Source: DATIHF01 sp035480955 (lineage in GTDB: Bacteria > Patescibacteriota > Microgenomatia > Woykebacterales > RBG-16-39-9b). Taken from it: a DNA stretch of 59,520 nucleotides. The notes beneath the pieces are model-generated. The model was given only the letters and a program-made list of their open reading frames with translations. It did not search any database and had not been told where the DNA came from. A program made the position numbers and the translations under genes. Positions 1 to 8,370 of this stretch are shown one piece after another; the stretch's first letter is position 1; every line of letters starts with the position of its first letter. The DNA is taken from contig DATIHF010000071.1 of the NCBI GenBank assembly GCA_035480955.1, forward strand, positions 1 through 59,520. Reading direction: 5' to 3'.

Positions 1-1188
1 GGCTGCAATCAGCAGCTGATCAGGGTCGGTGCCGACACCGTCGATGATCTCCTGGACCTTGCGGTCGATCTGCTGATCCATGAACTCGCCGTTGAGCTTG
101 CCGGGGAAGTGCTGAAGGGTCTCCGCGACGGTCGCGTGGGATTTCGCCTTCATTTCCTCGGATAGATTGGCGTTGTACCTCCCCATGTCGATCAGACAGA
201 GGTTGACGAACTCGTATTCCTGTGTTCGCTTGTTGAATACGCGGTAACCGTAGGGGACCTGGACCCCATTCACGTTCGGGCCGAAGTAGTAAGGGAGCTC
301 GTGGCACCAACTACACATGTTGGGGCGCTTTTCGGTCAGACTTTGCTGGGTCGTCACGTCTTCCTCCGTTGGTCGTGCGCTAGGCACGCCTATTGCGTCT
401 CGTAGACGGCTTCTTGCACCTGCTTCGTTCGGGCGGTGAATAGCCATTGCTGGCTCCTCTTCAGCTGAAGTAGTTGCCCCTCCTTTCGCAACCAAATCAT
501 CCCAACCAATTTGCACGATCCGCTTGATCTCGTTATCGGTAAAAGAGCTATTTCGCACTTCCCAACCCTCCACATAGGCATCTCTGTCTGCGGGAAGGTA
601 AAGGATGCGGCGATAGTCACTCTTCAAAACGAGGTTCTTGATTCCCTTTGGCCATGACTGGCCGTTAATTTCTGGGAAGCTGGGCTTATGACCGACGGTC
701 CGCTGAATGTTGCGGAAATTTCTCCTCAACAGTTGAACTATCAGATCTATGTCTTCCAGAATGTAGCCAAGCTGCCTGATCAGATCTTTATTTGGCGCCG
801 TGTGCTTGATCTCTACTATTCCTACGATTGTCGCCGTAGAACCCTCGTCAATGATCAGATCATCAGGGTTGGAAAAACTACGGGGAGGAACTAGCGGGAT
901 CTCAAATGAAGTTGTTCTAAGGAAAGCGAGCATGTAGTCTCTTGCTGCGCCAGCTTGTCCTTGTGTCTTTATGTAGCTTGGATCCAGCTTGGTCAGCTCT
1001 TCGTGCAGCTTGCCTCGTTTTCTCGCGATTGTTAGTTCATCTCTTTCTGCATATGAAATTCCTTGGGTGCCGAGTTTCTTCAGGATGGAGACTTGCACAC
1101 CTCGTTCTTCCTTACCCAAATGCGGGCGGAAGCGAGTGATATCCTCAATCACCTTGGAAACCCATTGATCAACGTCCCGAATAGTCAT
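1..1188 (-). CDS. Island A orphan with PD-(D/E)XK-like and CxxC motifs (3' end outside window)
   Basis: An open frame of 396 codons runs off the left edge, so the C-terminus is missing. The start is the ATG at 1186-1188, preceded by GAAGGAG. I do not recognise the family. Residues about 109-142 read NPDDLIID, then VEIKHT, then RQLGY. Asp, Glu-x-Lys and Gln-x2-Tyr in this spacing match the core of PD-(D/E)XK nucleases (E126, K128, Q139). A CSWC pair (about C292, C295) and a later Cys suggest a zinc site. It has its own sigma70-like promoter (1217-1244). The internal GTG at 357 also has a GGAGG before it and could start a shorter product. GC and codon use differ from the host genes. The gene is real with good confidence; the nuclease assignment is inference. 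Confidence 0.75.
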   Translation of the reverse strand, partial: MTIRDVDQWVSKVIEDITRFRPHLGKEERGVQVSILKKLGTQGISYAERDELTIARKRGKLHEELTKLDPSYIKTQGQAGAARDYMLAFLRTTSFEIPLVPPRSFSNPDDLIIDEGSTATIVGIVEIKHTAPNKDLIRQLGYILEDIDLIVQLLRRNFRNIQRTVGHKPSFPEINGQSWPKGIKNLVLKSDYRRILYLPADRDAYVEGWEVRNSSFTDNEIKRIVQIGWDDLVAKGGATTSAEEEPAMAIHRPNEAGARSRLRDAIGVPSARPTEEDVTTQQSLTEKRPNMCSWCHELPYYFGPNVNGVQVPYGYRVFNKRTQEYEFVNLCLIDMGRYNANLSEEMKAKSHATVAETLQHFPGKLNGEFMDQQIDRKVQEIIDGVGTDPDQLLIAA

Positions 1189-1216
1189 CGGAGCGCTCCT
1201 TCCTCTTACGTGGCTA

Positions 1217-1244
1217 ATTATACCTGAAAATCTGGAAAAGTCAA
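1217..1244 (-). promoter_or_regulatory. Sigma70-like promoter for the 396-codon gene
   Basis: On the minus strand TTGACT (1239-1244) is followed after 16 bases by TATAAT (1217-1222), about 28 bases before the ATG. Unlike the four island-leading promoters it has no TG extension of the -10 box. Confidence 0.7.
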
Positions 1245-1360
1245 CCTATAGTTGATAAATGTGGTGGCAAGGTTTAAATCTAGGTTTTGATTGATAATTC
1301 AAGCAGTTATAATCTTTTTTATTACGAAACGCTTCAGCGGTTCATACCCTTTTTGGCAAC

Positions 1361-1381
1361 AAAAAACTCCATTTACTGGAG
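1361..1381 (-). terminator. Short hairpin with T6 run
   Basis: On the minus strand CTCCA-gtaaa-TGGAG is followed by TTTTTTG. The stem is only 5 bp, so this is a weak or conditional terminator. It lies downstream of the structured RNA at 1389-1515 and upstream of the promoter at 1217-1244. Confidence 0.5.
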
Positions 1382-1388
1382 CCTAAGG

Positions 1389-1515
1389 GAAGTATAGGGG
1401 ACAGTTAGCTTTAAGGCTAATCCGATCTGTCCCTATGGCTGCTTTTCACCTGTTTCGGTAAACAGGGTGAGGCTCAGTTAATGCTTCACAAAAACCTCCT
1501 CTGCTCGAACTGAGC
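1389..1515 (-). ncRNA. Structured RNA between island A genes (element A1)
   Basis: Three hairpins lie in tandem on the minus strand. First, GCTCAGTT (1508-1515) pairs perfectly with AACTGAGC (1472-1479). Second, CACCTGTTT and AAACAGGTG-type strands close a 4-base loop (1447-1469). Third, CATAGGGACAG (1427-1437) pairs with CTGTCCCCTAT (1394-1404) around an inner GATTAGC/GCTAA hairpin. The loop of the first stem holds GAGGAGG-ttttt-GTG AAG CAT TAA (1478-1489), a possible 3-residue ORF whose stop lies in the stem. The third hairpin ends in CCCCTATACTTCC, shared with element A2 (1978-2050). This fills most of the 329-base gap between genes; the rest is AT-rich with no gene seen. Confidence 0.6.
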
Positions 1516-1517
1516 TA

Positions 1518-1946
1518 CTAGGCCAGGGCGAGCTCGGGAACCACCTCGGCGTCGTCGATCTTCAGGAAGCTGAGAAGACGCTCAATATTGGCGTCGGCTC
1601 TCTTCTGCTGTTGTGCGCGCCGGGTGCTCCTGTTCGTCTTTCCGTGCATGGACTTCTGTGCTTTCTCGCGAATCGTTCGCTCGATTGAGAGAGCACGTTG
1701 CATGTCTTCCACTGCCGTGGCAGCAGCTGACCAGTGAAGTCGGCTCGCGTGATCGAGGACGTCCTCGTAGTGAGGCTGGCTCAGAGAACCAATCTCGCGC
1801 TCGACCACCTTTGAGAGCACCTTTTCCACATACTTCTTATCCTCGTTGTGGAAACGGCAGATCAGTGACTCATCGTTTAGAGAGATGAGTCCCAACCCAC
1901 CGTGCTTGCCTGGCTCGTCTGCCTGGCAAAAAAGTGGCTTACTCAT
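1518..1946 (-). CDS. Island A orphan, 142 aa, charged
   Basis: Not recognised. The start ATG at 1944-1946 has AAAGGAGAAC just before it. The protein is soluble and highly charged, with a Lys/Arg/Gln-rich stretch near residues 95-120 (KAQKSMHGKTNRSTRRAQQQ) that could bind nucleic acid. Cys and His near the N-terminus (PLFCQADE, LICRFH) are too few to call a zinc site. It ends in tandem TAG codons, 3 bases before the A1 hairpins. Its 5' leader carries a terminator/antiterminator-like structure (1989-2050), and the stem GTTCTC/GAGAAC next to the ATG partly covers the ribosome site, so regulation by RNA structure is likely. Confidence 0.75.
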   Translation of the reverse strand: MSKPLFCQADEPGKHGGLGLISLNDESLICRFHNEDKKYVEKVLSKVVEREIGSLSQPHYEDVLDHASRLHWSAAATAVEDMQRALSIERTIREKAQKSMHGKTNRSTRRAQQQKRADANIERLLSFLKIDDAEVVPELALA

Positions 1947-1977
1947 TTTGTTCTCCTTTCAAAGAGAACAGCTCCAC

Positions 1978-2050
1978 GGAAGTACAGGGGAGCATCTGTT
2001 TGGCTTGAAGCCAAAAATCCGCTCCTGAAGGTAACCCTCAAGAGCAGATT
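1978..2050 (-). promoter_or_regulatory. Attenuator-like leader (element A2) of the 142-aa gene
   Basis: On the minus strand AATCTGCTC (2042-2050) can pair with GAGCGGATT (2016-2024) and is followed by TTTTT (2013-2017), a terminator. The same bases GGAGC (2021-2025) can instead pair with GCTCC (1989-1993), enclosing the perfect hairpin TTTGGCT-tca-AGCCAAA (1999-2015). The two folds exclude each other. The block ends CCCCTGTACTTCC as in A1, and the closing stem is GGAGC/GCTCC here but GGGAC/GTCCC in A1, a compensatory change. The ligand or trigger is unknown. Confidence 0.6.
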
Positions 2051-2128
2051 TCTAGCCTCAATCTGATCTAGTTCAAATTTGGCCCTTAAGACTCGGGAAG
2101 AATTTTTCACCTCCTTTGTATAGATTCC

Positions 2129-2144
2129 CCGTAATTTCTTACGG
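2129..2144 (-). promoter_or_regulatory. GAAA-tetraloop hairpin in island A leader
   Basis: CCGTAA-GAAA-TTACGG on the minus strand is a perfect 6-bp stem with a GNRA loop. It lies between the 48-aa gene and element A2, in a 310-base stretch (1947-2256) where I see RNA structure but no convincing gene. Confidence 0.5.
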
Positions 2145-2174
2145 ACCAAGTTTGAGAAGATCAGTTCTAGGTTT

Positions 2175-2229
2175 GGGACGAGCGGGAGGATTTATTGCAT
2201 TTCTGCTAGTCCTCCCGCCCGATTGTCCC
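2175..2229 (-). terminator. Large hairpin downstream of the 48-aa gene
   Basis: GCGGGAGGA (2182-2190) pairs perfectly with TCCTCCCGC (2210-2218), with an outer GGGAC/GTCCC stem (2175-2179, 2225-2229). No U-run follows on either strand, so it may be an RNA-stabilising or processing hairpin rather than a true terminator. Confidence 0.4.
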
Positions 2230-2256
2230 TATTCAGTTGTCACTCAAGCCGCTGGT

Positions 2257-2403
2257 TCAGCTCTTGCGAGCGGACGCCAGGGCCTTGCAGGTCTTGTCGA
2301 ACGCGTCACCGAGGCTGTACGCGCGGTCTGTGCGGCCGCCGGGCAGGACGATGAGCTTCGAGTTGACGTTGAATTGCTTGTACGACTGACTGTTGCGGGA
2401 CAT
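2257..2403 (-). CDS. Island A small orphan protein, 48 aa
   Basis: The ATG at 2401-2403 follows CAGGAG with 6 bases between. The product (MSRNSQSYKQFNVNSKLIVL...) is basic, ends in KALASARKS and contains one Cys. It is not recognised. It is the first gene after the island A promoter (2483-2511). Its 80-base leader holds an AAGC-gtga-GCTT GNRA-type hairpin. Longer frames over the same bases on both strands lack a good ribosome site and give low-complexity Arg/Ser/Ala products typical of shadows. The promoter, ribosome site and position support it as the real gene. Confidence 0.6.
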   Translation of the reverse strand: MSRNSQSYKQFNVNSKLIVLPGGRTDRAYSLGDAFDKTCKALASARKS

Positions 2404-2482
2404 GCAATACTCCTGATAAGTGCGCTAGCCGCCTCAAATTGGCTGACTAGAAGCTCACGCTTTATGCCTGAACTTAAATAAA

Positions 2483-2511
2483 AGTATAGCATATTTTAGC
2501 CCTTTTGTCAA
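2483..2511 (-). promoter_or_regulatory. Island A promoter, extended -10
   Basis: On the minus strand TTGACA (2506-2511), 17 bases, TATACT (2483-2488), with TGC directly before the -10. The same layout heads islands B, C and D. Just upstream, GACCCATAGT is shared with island C. Confidence 0.85.
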
Positions 2512-2546
2512 GTACTATGGGTCCTATATATTGTTGTGTTTGGGGA

Positions 2547-5498
2547 TTATTTTCTCACTAAACTAAATGGGCAAATAGAATTGAATGGGCAGTAATAGCA
2601 CGCTGGTGTCCGACCAAAATACTTGGGGTTAGCTGGAAAACTATCGGTCATTAGGTTTTCTTGAACCTTTCCCGCAACTTCGATTACCTCTTCTTCGGTT
2701 TTCTTAATTAATTCCTTGTCGGGAGAATAGCCGCCGACCAGACCGCTTTCCAAATCGTAAATTCCGACAAAGTCTGGGACGACTCTGTAATTTTTAAAAT
2801 AAGCTAGCGTGTAGACTTTCAACTGAATACTGTCTTTGGCGTTTTTCGCGAGCTCTTCCTCGGTACGGTTTTCCGTGGACTTGTAATCAATGATGCGCAC
2901 TTTATCTTTTTCAATATCGACTCGGTCGTAGCGACCATTAACTACTACTTGGACTTCTTTGGTGTCTAGTGAAAAACGAAAAGGTTTCTCGATAAAAGAC
3001 GGCAACTCCTTTGAAGAGTTTTCTCTCTGCCAGAAAGCTTTGAGAACTGACTTGGCTTGGACGAGTCTTTGTTCTTCGTGGGCGGCAGTGAGAAAACCTT
3101 CGTTGACCCAAGTGTTTTCCAAAACTTCGTAAAGTTGGTCAAGTTTTGGGGTGATCCCAGCTAGTTTTATTTTCCAAAATTCGGCAACAGAGGCGTGGAG
3201 GGCAAAACCGTAAACTACCGCGTGATGGCGGAGAATGGGCAAGCGCAGGACATGAGCATAGCGGTATTTGTAAGCACAGGTTTCGTAATCATCAATGCTC
3301 CCCTGAGAAAGAGTGATGATTCTCCTTTTCGCAACGCTGCTCAGGAGGACTTTTTCCTGAGTTATTATTTCAAACTGTTTGATTTTTTCTAGAGAACTCT
3401 TAGCTTGGACTTTACCCTCGGAAGAGGGTTTATCTAGTGCTTCCAGCACAAAAGGAGAGATCTTCTTGAGTCTTTTTCCTCCGGCATCACGCGACCAGGT
3501 GTAATAAAGCCTTTCTTTGGCACGAGTGGAGCCAACGTAAAAGAGCCGTCTTTCTTCTTGAATATGAAAGTCCCCTTCCGGCAGAGTTTCTTTGATCAGC
3601 TCTTCTGGCAAGGATAGGATTTCACTTCTTTCTCGAGAGGGGAAACGATCGGCCACTAGCCCCACCATAAAGACAGTAGAGAATTCCAACCCTTTGGCAG
3701 CGTGAACCGTCAACAGACTCACGGCATCGAGATCAGGGTCAAAATCAGCCGCCGCTGGGTCATCTCCCACCTGTTGCATGGTTTCTAAATAATCAACAAA
3801 AGCGGCAACTGACTCGTTTTGTGAAATCTGGATAAATTCAGTAATTTTGTCAAAAAACTTGGCGATGTTTTGAATTTTTAGTACTGACTCAACGCTTCCT
3901 TCTTTTTCCAGCTTTTTCAAGTAGAGAGTCTTTTCCAGGAATCGGTAGAGGACTTTGCCAATATTTTCTTTACGGGAAAGCTCCAAGGCTTCACTCTGAT
4001 CACTAATTAACTTTTCAACTATTGCGGCTGCTTTATCTGAAACTTCAATTTCCTCAAGTTTTTTTAAATTTGCAAAAGTATAGGCGAGACTCCTGTTTCT
4101 TTTCTTCGAAAAGTCAGAGAGAGTGATCGTATCTGCTACCGGAAGTTGGTAAATTTCTGAGACGGCTAAATCATACAAGCTGAGCGAGTCTTCTAAACTC
4201 ACTAGGGTCTTGAGGAAAGAAATTAATAAGCGAATTTCTTTTTGTCCGTAGAGCCCAGAAATTCCGCTAAATTTAAAGGGGATTTTTCTTAAATTTAGGC
4301 CCCTGATGAAAGGATCAGCCTGGGAATTAGCTCTTACTAAGATTGCAATTTCTTTGTAATTTTTTTTATTTTTGATTATTTTTTCGATTTTTTCAGCGAC
4401 AAAGTCAGATTCCTCTGATAGAGCTTCAAAAGCAAAGTCTTGTGGTCTCTCTCCCTTTTTTTTAATAACACTTATTAATTTTTTATTAATTTTATTTTTT
4501 ACTTCGAGGCGGTCTGGGTCATTGAATTTAATGAGACGATAACTGCTGTCGAGAAGCTCTTGAGTGGAGCGGTAGTTTACAGTAAGAACAATCTGCTCTG
4601 CTTTAGGGAAATCTTTTTTAAACTGCAAAATATTTGAAATTGACGCGCCGCGGAATTTGTAAATGCTTTGATCATCATCCCCAACAACAGTCAGATTTTT
4701 GTGAGAGGAAGCGAGAAGTTTAACTAATTCGTTTTGTGAGTAGTTAGTATCCTGGTATTCGTCAACTAAAATATATTTAAACTTTTTTTGATAGTTTTTC
4801 AGAATTTCTGGGTTTTTTCTAAATAATTGCAGGGTCTTAAAAACCTGATCTCCGTAATCGATTTTTCCCGCCGCCTCTTTTAGTTCCTCGTAATGAGTAT
4901 AAAAATCAGCGAGTTCTTTTATTTTTTCAAGCTCTCTTGTTTTTTCACTTTTTTCTTCTTTATTTTTTATTTTTGCAAGATTATTTTTGGATTTTTGGAG
5001 ATATTTTTGTAGCTCCTCAGGGGAGTTATCTTCATCTTTAGCGCGGGAAATAAAAGAAAGTATGGCTTCGATAAACTTGGTTGGGTTGGAGAGAGGTCGG
5101 TAGTACCTCAATTTAAAGGAGAAGAGGTTTTGCAGTACGAAAAGAATTTGCTGAGGCTTGCTCAAGACTTTGAAGTCCGAGGGCATCCCCATCTCCAAAG
5201 CTTTCTCACGCAAGACTCGGTCACCAAAAGCATGAAAGGTAGAGATCCAAGTATCAACGTAACCATAGGGAACTAAAACATCAACCCTTTCTTCCATCTC
5301 AGCGGCCGCTTTTTCAGTGAAAGTCAAAGCCAGAATTTCCGAAGGCTTGGCTAGTTTTTTTTTAATTAAATAGGCGATTCGGCGCGTGATAACAGTGGTT
5401 TTGCCAGTCCCAGATCCGGCAATGATCAGCAAAGGGCCTTCTGTAGTCGTAACGGCTTTTTTCTGCTCAGTGTTTAGGGAGTAGAGAATCTCAGTCAT
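2547..5498 (-). CDS. UvrD/PcrA-type DNA helicase with RecB-like nuclease domain
   Basis: A superfamily 1 helicase of 983 aa for DNA repair or recombination. Visible motifs are Walker A AGSGTGKTT (about 27-35), motif II VDEYQDTN (about 243), motif III VGDDDQSIYKFRGA (about 275) and LTVHAAKGLEF (about 645). The last 210 residues are a PD-(D/E)XK nuclease of RecB/AddB type: GRYDRVD and IIDYKS, with Cys near 775 and C967, C970, C976, the arrangement that holds a 4Fe-4S cluster in AddB-type nucleases. A helicase and a nuclease in one chain suggests a minimal AddAB/RecBCD-like end-resection enzyme. The start overlaps the end of rmuC by 8 bases, so the two are co-transcribed. Confidence 0.93.
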   Translation of the reverse strand: MTEILYSLNTEQKKAVTTTEGPLLIIAGSGTGKTTVITRRIAYLIKKKLAKPSEILALTFTEKAAAEMEERVDVLVPYGYVDTWISTFHAFGDRVLREKALEMGMPSDFKVLSKPQQILFVLQNLFSFKLRYYRPLSNPTKFIEAILSFISRAKDEDNSPEELQKYLQKSKNNLAKIKNKEEKSEKTRELEKIKELADFYTHYEELKEAAGKIDYGDQVFKTLQLFRKNPEILKNYQKKFKYILVDEYQDTNYSQNELVKLLASSHKNLTVVGDDDQSIYKFRGASISNILQFKKDFPKAEQIVLTVNYRSTQELLDSSYRLIKFNDPDRLEVKNKINKKLISVIKKKGERPQDFAFEALSEESDFVAEKIEKIIKNKKNYKEIAILVRANSQADPFIRGLNLRKIPFKFSGISGLYGQKEIRLLISFLKTLVSLEDSLSLYDLAVSEIYQLPVADTITLSDFSKKRNRSLAYTFANLKKLEEIEVSDKAAAIVEKLISDQSEALELSRKENIGKVLYRFLEKTLYLKKLEKEGSVESVLKIQNIAKFFDKITEFIQISQNESVAAFVDYLETMQQVGDDPAAADFDPDLDAVSLLTVHAAKGLEFSTVFMVGLVADRFPSRERSEILSLPEELIKETLPEGDFHIQEERRLFYVGSTRAKERLYYTWSRDAGGKRLKKISPFVLEALDKPSSEGKVQAKSSLEKIKQFEIITQEKVLLSSVAKRRIITLSQGSIDDYETCAYKYRYAHVLRLPILRHHAVVYGFALHASVAEFWKIKLAGITPKLDQLYEVLENTWVNEGFLTAAHEEQRLVQAKSVLKAFWQRENSSKELPSFIEKPFRFSLDTKEVQVVVNGRYDRVDIEKDKVRIIDYKSTENRTEEELAKNAKDSIQLKVYTLAYFKNYRVVPDFVGIYDLESGLVGGYSPDKELIKKTEEEVIEVAGKVQENLMTDSFPANPKYFGRTPACYYCPFNSICPFSLVRK

Positions 5499-6507
5499 CT
5501 TCTCTTTCTGGCAGAGTTTTTTCCTCTTTTGAAGAGGGTAAGTCGGAAACGGAGGTTATTTTATTGGACAAACTTGAGTAACGATTGTTGACCAAGTCTG
5601 AAGTATTTTTGGTATCGGCAATATGTTTGGTTAAAACCCGCAGGGCCTCGCCAAATTTCTCTGACTCAGTCTGGATACTACGCAGAGAAGTGATGATCAC
5701 CTCAGCTCTTTCTTCAATTTTCTTTCCCTCAAAAGAGATCAGAATTGTTCGCAGGTAAGCGTAAAAAGTCGAAGGGGAAACTGGTAAGACTCTTCTCTTG
5801 TGGGAGTAATCCGAGAGCTCACTACTCTCCGCCATAATCTCGTAGAAAACTGCCTCACTGGGAACATACATCAGGGCGTAGTCAATCGTTCCCTCTTCTG
5901 GCAAGATGTATTTATTGGCGATATCGTCAATGTGTTTTTTGACATCTCGGCTAAATTCTTTTTGATGAAGGTTTTTCTCGGCCTCAGTTTCAGAGGAGTT
6001 CATTTTGCGGAAATTCTCTAGAGGAAATTTCGAGTCAATCGGGATGATGCCGGCTTCGGTTTTGATTGCGGCATCGACGATTTCCCCACTTTTGAAACGA
6101 TATTGCAGATTAAAACTTCCTTTAGGCAAGAACTGGCCAAGAAGCTGCTTGAGAACCTGCTCGCCAATATTCCCCCGCAGCTTCGGAGAGCGCAGGAAAT
6201 CTTGGAGCTCTTTCATCGAACGGCCAATCTCGGACATTTCCCCAATTTCTTTCTGAACTCCAGAGATAACGGTTGCAGCTTTATCCAAGCGTTCATTCAG
6301 AGCGTTACTTGCTTCACTGAGTTGTTTTTGTGTCGTCTCGGTGTTTCGATCCAGCGACGCTTGCATTCCTTTCAGCCATTCGGTCAAAACTTTCAGACTC
6401 TCTTCTTCACGATTATTTTTAGCAGATTTCTCGATTGCTTTATAAATAATGAAAAAACCAACAATGAGGATTATTCCGAGAACTACAAGTAAAGTTTGGG
6501 TATCCAT
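5491..6507 (-). CDS. rmuC: RmuC-family DNA recombination protein
   Basis: 338 aa. An N-terminal membrane segment (about 6-24) is followed by a coiled-coil stretch and the RmuC nuclease-like domain (GNIGEQVLKQLL near 118, then PIDSKFPLENFRK). The family is linked to limiting DNA inversions and to restriction-like handling of DNA. Here it overlaps a UvrD/RecB-type gene, which fits a repair operon. A TAAGAT -10 box (6517-6522) ends 9 bases before the ATG, with TTTACA 18 bases further up, so the mRNA may be leaderless. Confidence 0.9.
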   Translation of the reverse strand: MDTQTLLVVLGIILIVGFFIIYKAIEKSAKNNREEESLKVLTEWLKGMQASLDRNTETTQKQLSEASNALNERLDKAATVISGVQKEIGEMSEIGRSMKELQDFLRSPKLRGNIGEQVLKQLLGQFLPKGSFNLQYRFKSGEIVDAAIKTEAGIIPIDSKFPLENFRKMNSSETEAEKNLHQKEFSRDVKKHIDDIANKYILPEEGTIDYALMYVPSEAVFYEIMAESSELSDYSHKRRVLPVSPSTFYAYLRTILISFEGKKIEERAEVIITSLRSIQTESEKFGEALRVLTKHIADTKNTSDLVNNRYSSLSNKITSVSDLPSSKEEKTLPEREDD

Positions 6508-6558
6508 AGATTGCCCATCTTAGCAAAGTTCTCCTGAAGTTGTAAACTGAAGTTATAC

Positions 6559-6960
6559 GTGTTTCTCTACATCCTTCCGACTATTTTGCTAACCGCTCTC
6601 TCAAGCCTAGTTTTTCTTTTCATCGCCAACTATACTTCTCCGAGAGACGCAAGCGGGAACCTAATTTTGATTAATACAATTTATTTTTTTGTTTCCGCCT
6701 TTGTGAGCCTTGCTGGCTTCTTCACCCTTTTGTTATACTCTGTCTCGAGCCTGAGAAGGAAGTCTTCTGAAAAAGCCAAGGTGGAGAAAATTCATACTCC
6801 CAAGATCGACTTCCGCAGAAGTCTGAGACACGGTGTACTTGCCAGCTCTACCATTGTTGGGATTGGTCTGCTCAACGCGTTGCAGTTTGCCAACCCACTC
6901 AACATAATTTTGCTGATATCAGCTTTTCTGTTGATTGAAATTTACTTCTTTGGACACTAA
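6559..6960 (+). CDS. Small membrane protein of unknown function
   Basis: 133 aa from a GTG start. Four hydrophobic segments are visible (about 3-23, 36-63, 93-112, 113-131), with a basic cytoplasmic loop between the second and third (SLRRKSSEKAKVEK). No family recognised. It lies 6 bases before metG on the same strand, so the two probably share a transcript. The intergenic region with rmuC is only 51 bases and serves two divergent units. Confidence 0.75.
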   Translation: MFLYILPTILLTALSSLVFLFIANYTSPRDASGNLILINTIYFFVSAFVSLAGFFTLLLYSVSSLRRKSSEKAKVEKIHTPKIDFRRSLRHGVLASSTIVGIGLLNALQFANPLNIILLISAFLLIEIYFFGH

Positions 6961-6966
6961 CTGTTT

Positions 6967-8367
6967 ATGGACAAGAAAAAGTTTTTTGTAACAACACCAA
7001 TCTACTACGTCAATGACGTTGCCCACATTGGCCATGCCTACGCGACGATCGCCGCGGATATCCTCGCGCGCTTTCACCGAAACCTTGGAGAAGAAGTTTT
7101 CTTTTTGACTGGGCTTGATGAGAATTCTCAAAAAACCGTTGCCGCCGCAGAGAAAGCTGGTAAAAGTCTTGAAGACTACACTAACGATCTAGCGACAAAG
7201 TGGCAGGAAACCTGGAAGAATTTGGCTATTTCAAACGATGACTTTATTCGCACCACCGAGCCTCGTCACAAAAAAATAGTCGAGGATTTTTTTAAAAAAG
7301 TTTTCGAAAAAGGAGATATTTACAAAGGTAAGTATGAAGGCCTCTATTGCGTCGGTCACGAAGCTTTTTTACGAAAAGAGGATTTAGACGAAGGAGGGCT
7401 CTGTCCTGATCACAAAACCAAACCAGAGCACCTCTCAGAGGAGAACTACTTTTTTCGTCTCTCAAATTATCAAGGCCAGCTCCTAAAATTTTATCAAGAA
7501 AATCCTAATTTTATAGAACCAAAAGAGCGCTACAACGAGGTGGTCAAATTTGTTGAGTCTGGTTTGCAAGATATCTCAGTCACCCGGGCCAATCAAAAAT
7601 GGGGTATTAGTGCTCCTAATGACAGCTCTCAGGTAATTTATGTCTGGTTTGACGCTCTGATCAACTATCTTTCCGCTGATCCAGGCAAATGGCCGGCTGA
7701 TCTACACATCATTGGCAAAGATATCTTGCGTTTTCACGCCATCATTTGGCCAGCAATGCTTCTCTCCGCTGACTACCCTCTTCCCAAGAAAATTTTTGCC
7801 CATGGCTTTTTTACCGTTGACGGGGTAAAAATCAGTAAGTCTTTGGGTAATAGTATCGATCCTGTGGAAATCGCTAAAGAATATGGTAATGACAGTCTGC
7901 GTTACTTTCTTTTCCACGAGTTTCCTTTTGGCAATGACGGCGATTTTTCCTTCGAAAGACTTAGAGAAGTCTACAACTCTGATCTGGCAAACGGTCTGGG
8001 GAATTTAGTCTCTCGCGTGGCGACTCTGGCACAGAAACTTGATTTAGACGGTTTAAAAATTCCCGAGAAGCCACTACTGGATTCTACTTTTCGAATTCAC
8101 TTAGAAAAGCTAGAGTTTTTAGAAGCCCTTGACTATATTTGGGACAAAATCAGAAAAGTTGATAAAAGTATTGAGCAAAATAAACCTTGGGAGACTCTTA
8201 AAGAAGACCCTGAGAAAGCCAAGGCGGTCGTTGAAAATTTGCTTCGTCAGATCGTTGAGATAAAAGAGTTGATTGAACCTTTTTTGCCGGAAACTGCTAC
8301 TAAAATCACTGAACAATTCTCTGGTCTAAAGATAGTCTCTCAAAAACCCCTTTTTCCAAGAAAATAG
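6967..8367 (+). CDS. metG: Methionyl-tRNA synthetase, short form
   Basis: Charges tRNA-Met. Class I signatures are HIGH at residues 20-23 (AHIGHAYA) and KISKS near 288, followed by the anticodon-binding helices (NGLGNLVSRVATL). At 466 aa it lacks the C-terminal dimerisation/tRNA-binding extension. The connective peptide keeps only part of a Cys set (YCVGHE, GLCPDHK), so zinc binding is uncertain. The next gene starts 3 bases after its stop. Confidence 0.96.
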   Translation: MDKKKFFVTTPIYYVNDVAHIGHAYATIAADILARFHRNLGEEVFFLTGLDENSQKTVAAAEKAGKSLEDYTNDLATKWQETWKNLAISNDDFIRTTEPRHKKIVEDFFKKVFEKGDIYKGKYEGLYCVGHEAFLRKEDLDEGGLCPDHKTKPEHLSEENYFFRLSNYQGQLLKFYQENPNFIEPKERYNEVVKFVESGLQDISVTRANQKWGISAPNDSSQVIYVWFDALINYLSADPGKWPADLHIIGKDILRFHAIIWPAMLLSADYPLPKKIFAHGFFTVDGVKISKSLGNSIDPVEIAKEYGNDSLRYFLFHEFPFGNDGDFSFERLREVYNSDLANGLGNLVSRVATLAQKLDLDGLKIPEKPLLDSTFRIHLEKLEFLEALDYIWDKIRKVDKSIEQNKPWETLKEDPEKAKAVVENLLRQIVEIKELIEPFLPETATKITEQFSGLKIVSQKPLFPRK

Positions 8368-8370
8368 TCT

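Noticed and set aside
1480..1525. tRNA-like start on the minus strand (TAGCTCAGTT ... GAGCAGAGG)
   Set aside because: It resembles a D arm, but no acceptor stem, anticodon arm or T arm follows; the bases instead form the GCTCAGTT/AACTGAGC stem of element A1.
1943..2149. Open frame of up to 68 codons on the minus strand ending in an ATGA overlap with the 142-aa gene
   Set aside because: Starts are TTG or a GTG lying inside the GGAGGTG itself, so no usable ribosome site. The bases form the A2 leader structure, and the related A1 region has no such frame.
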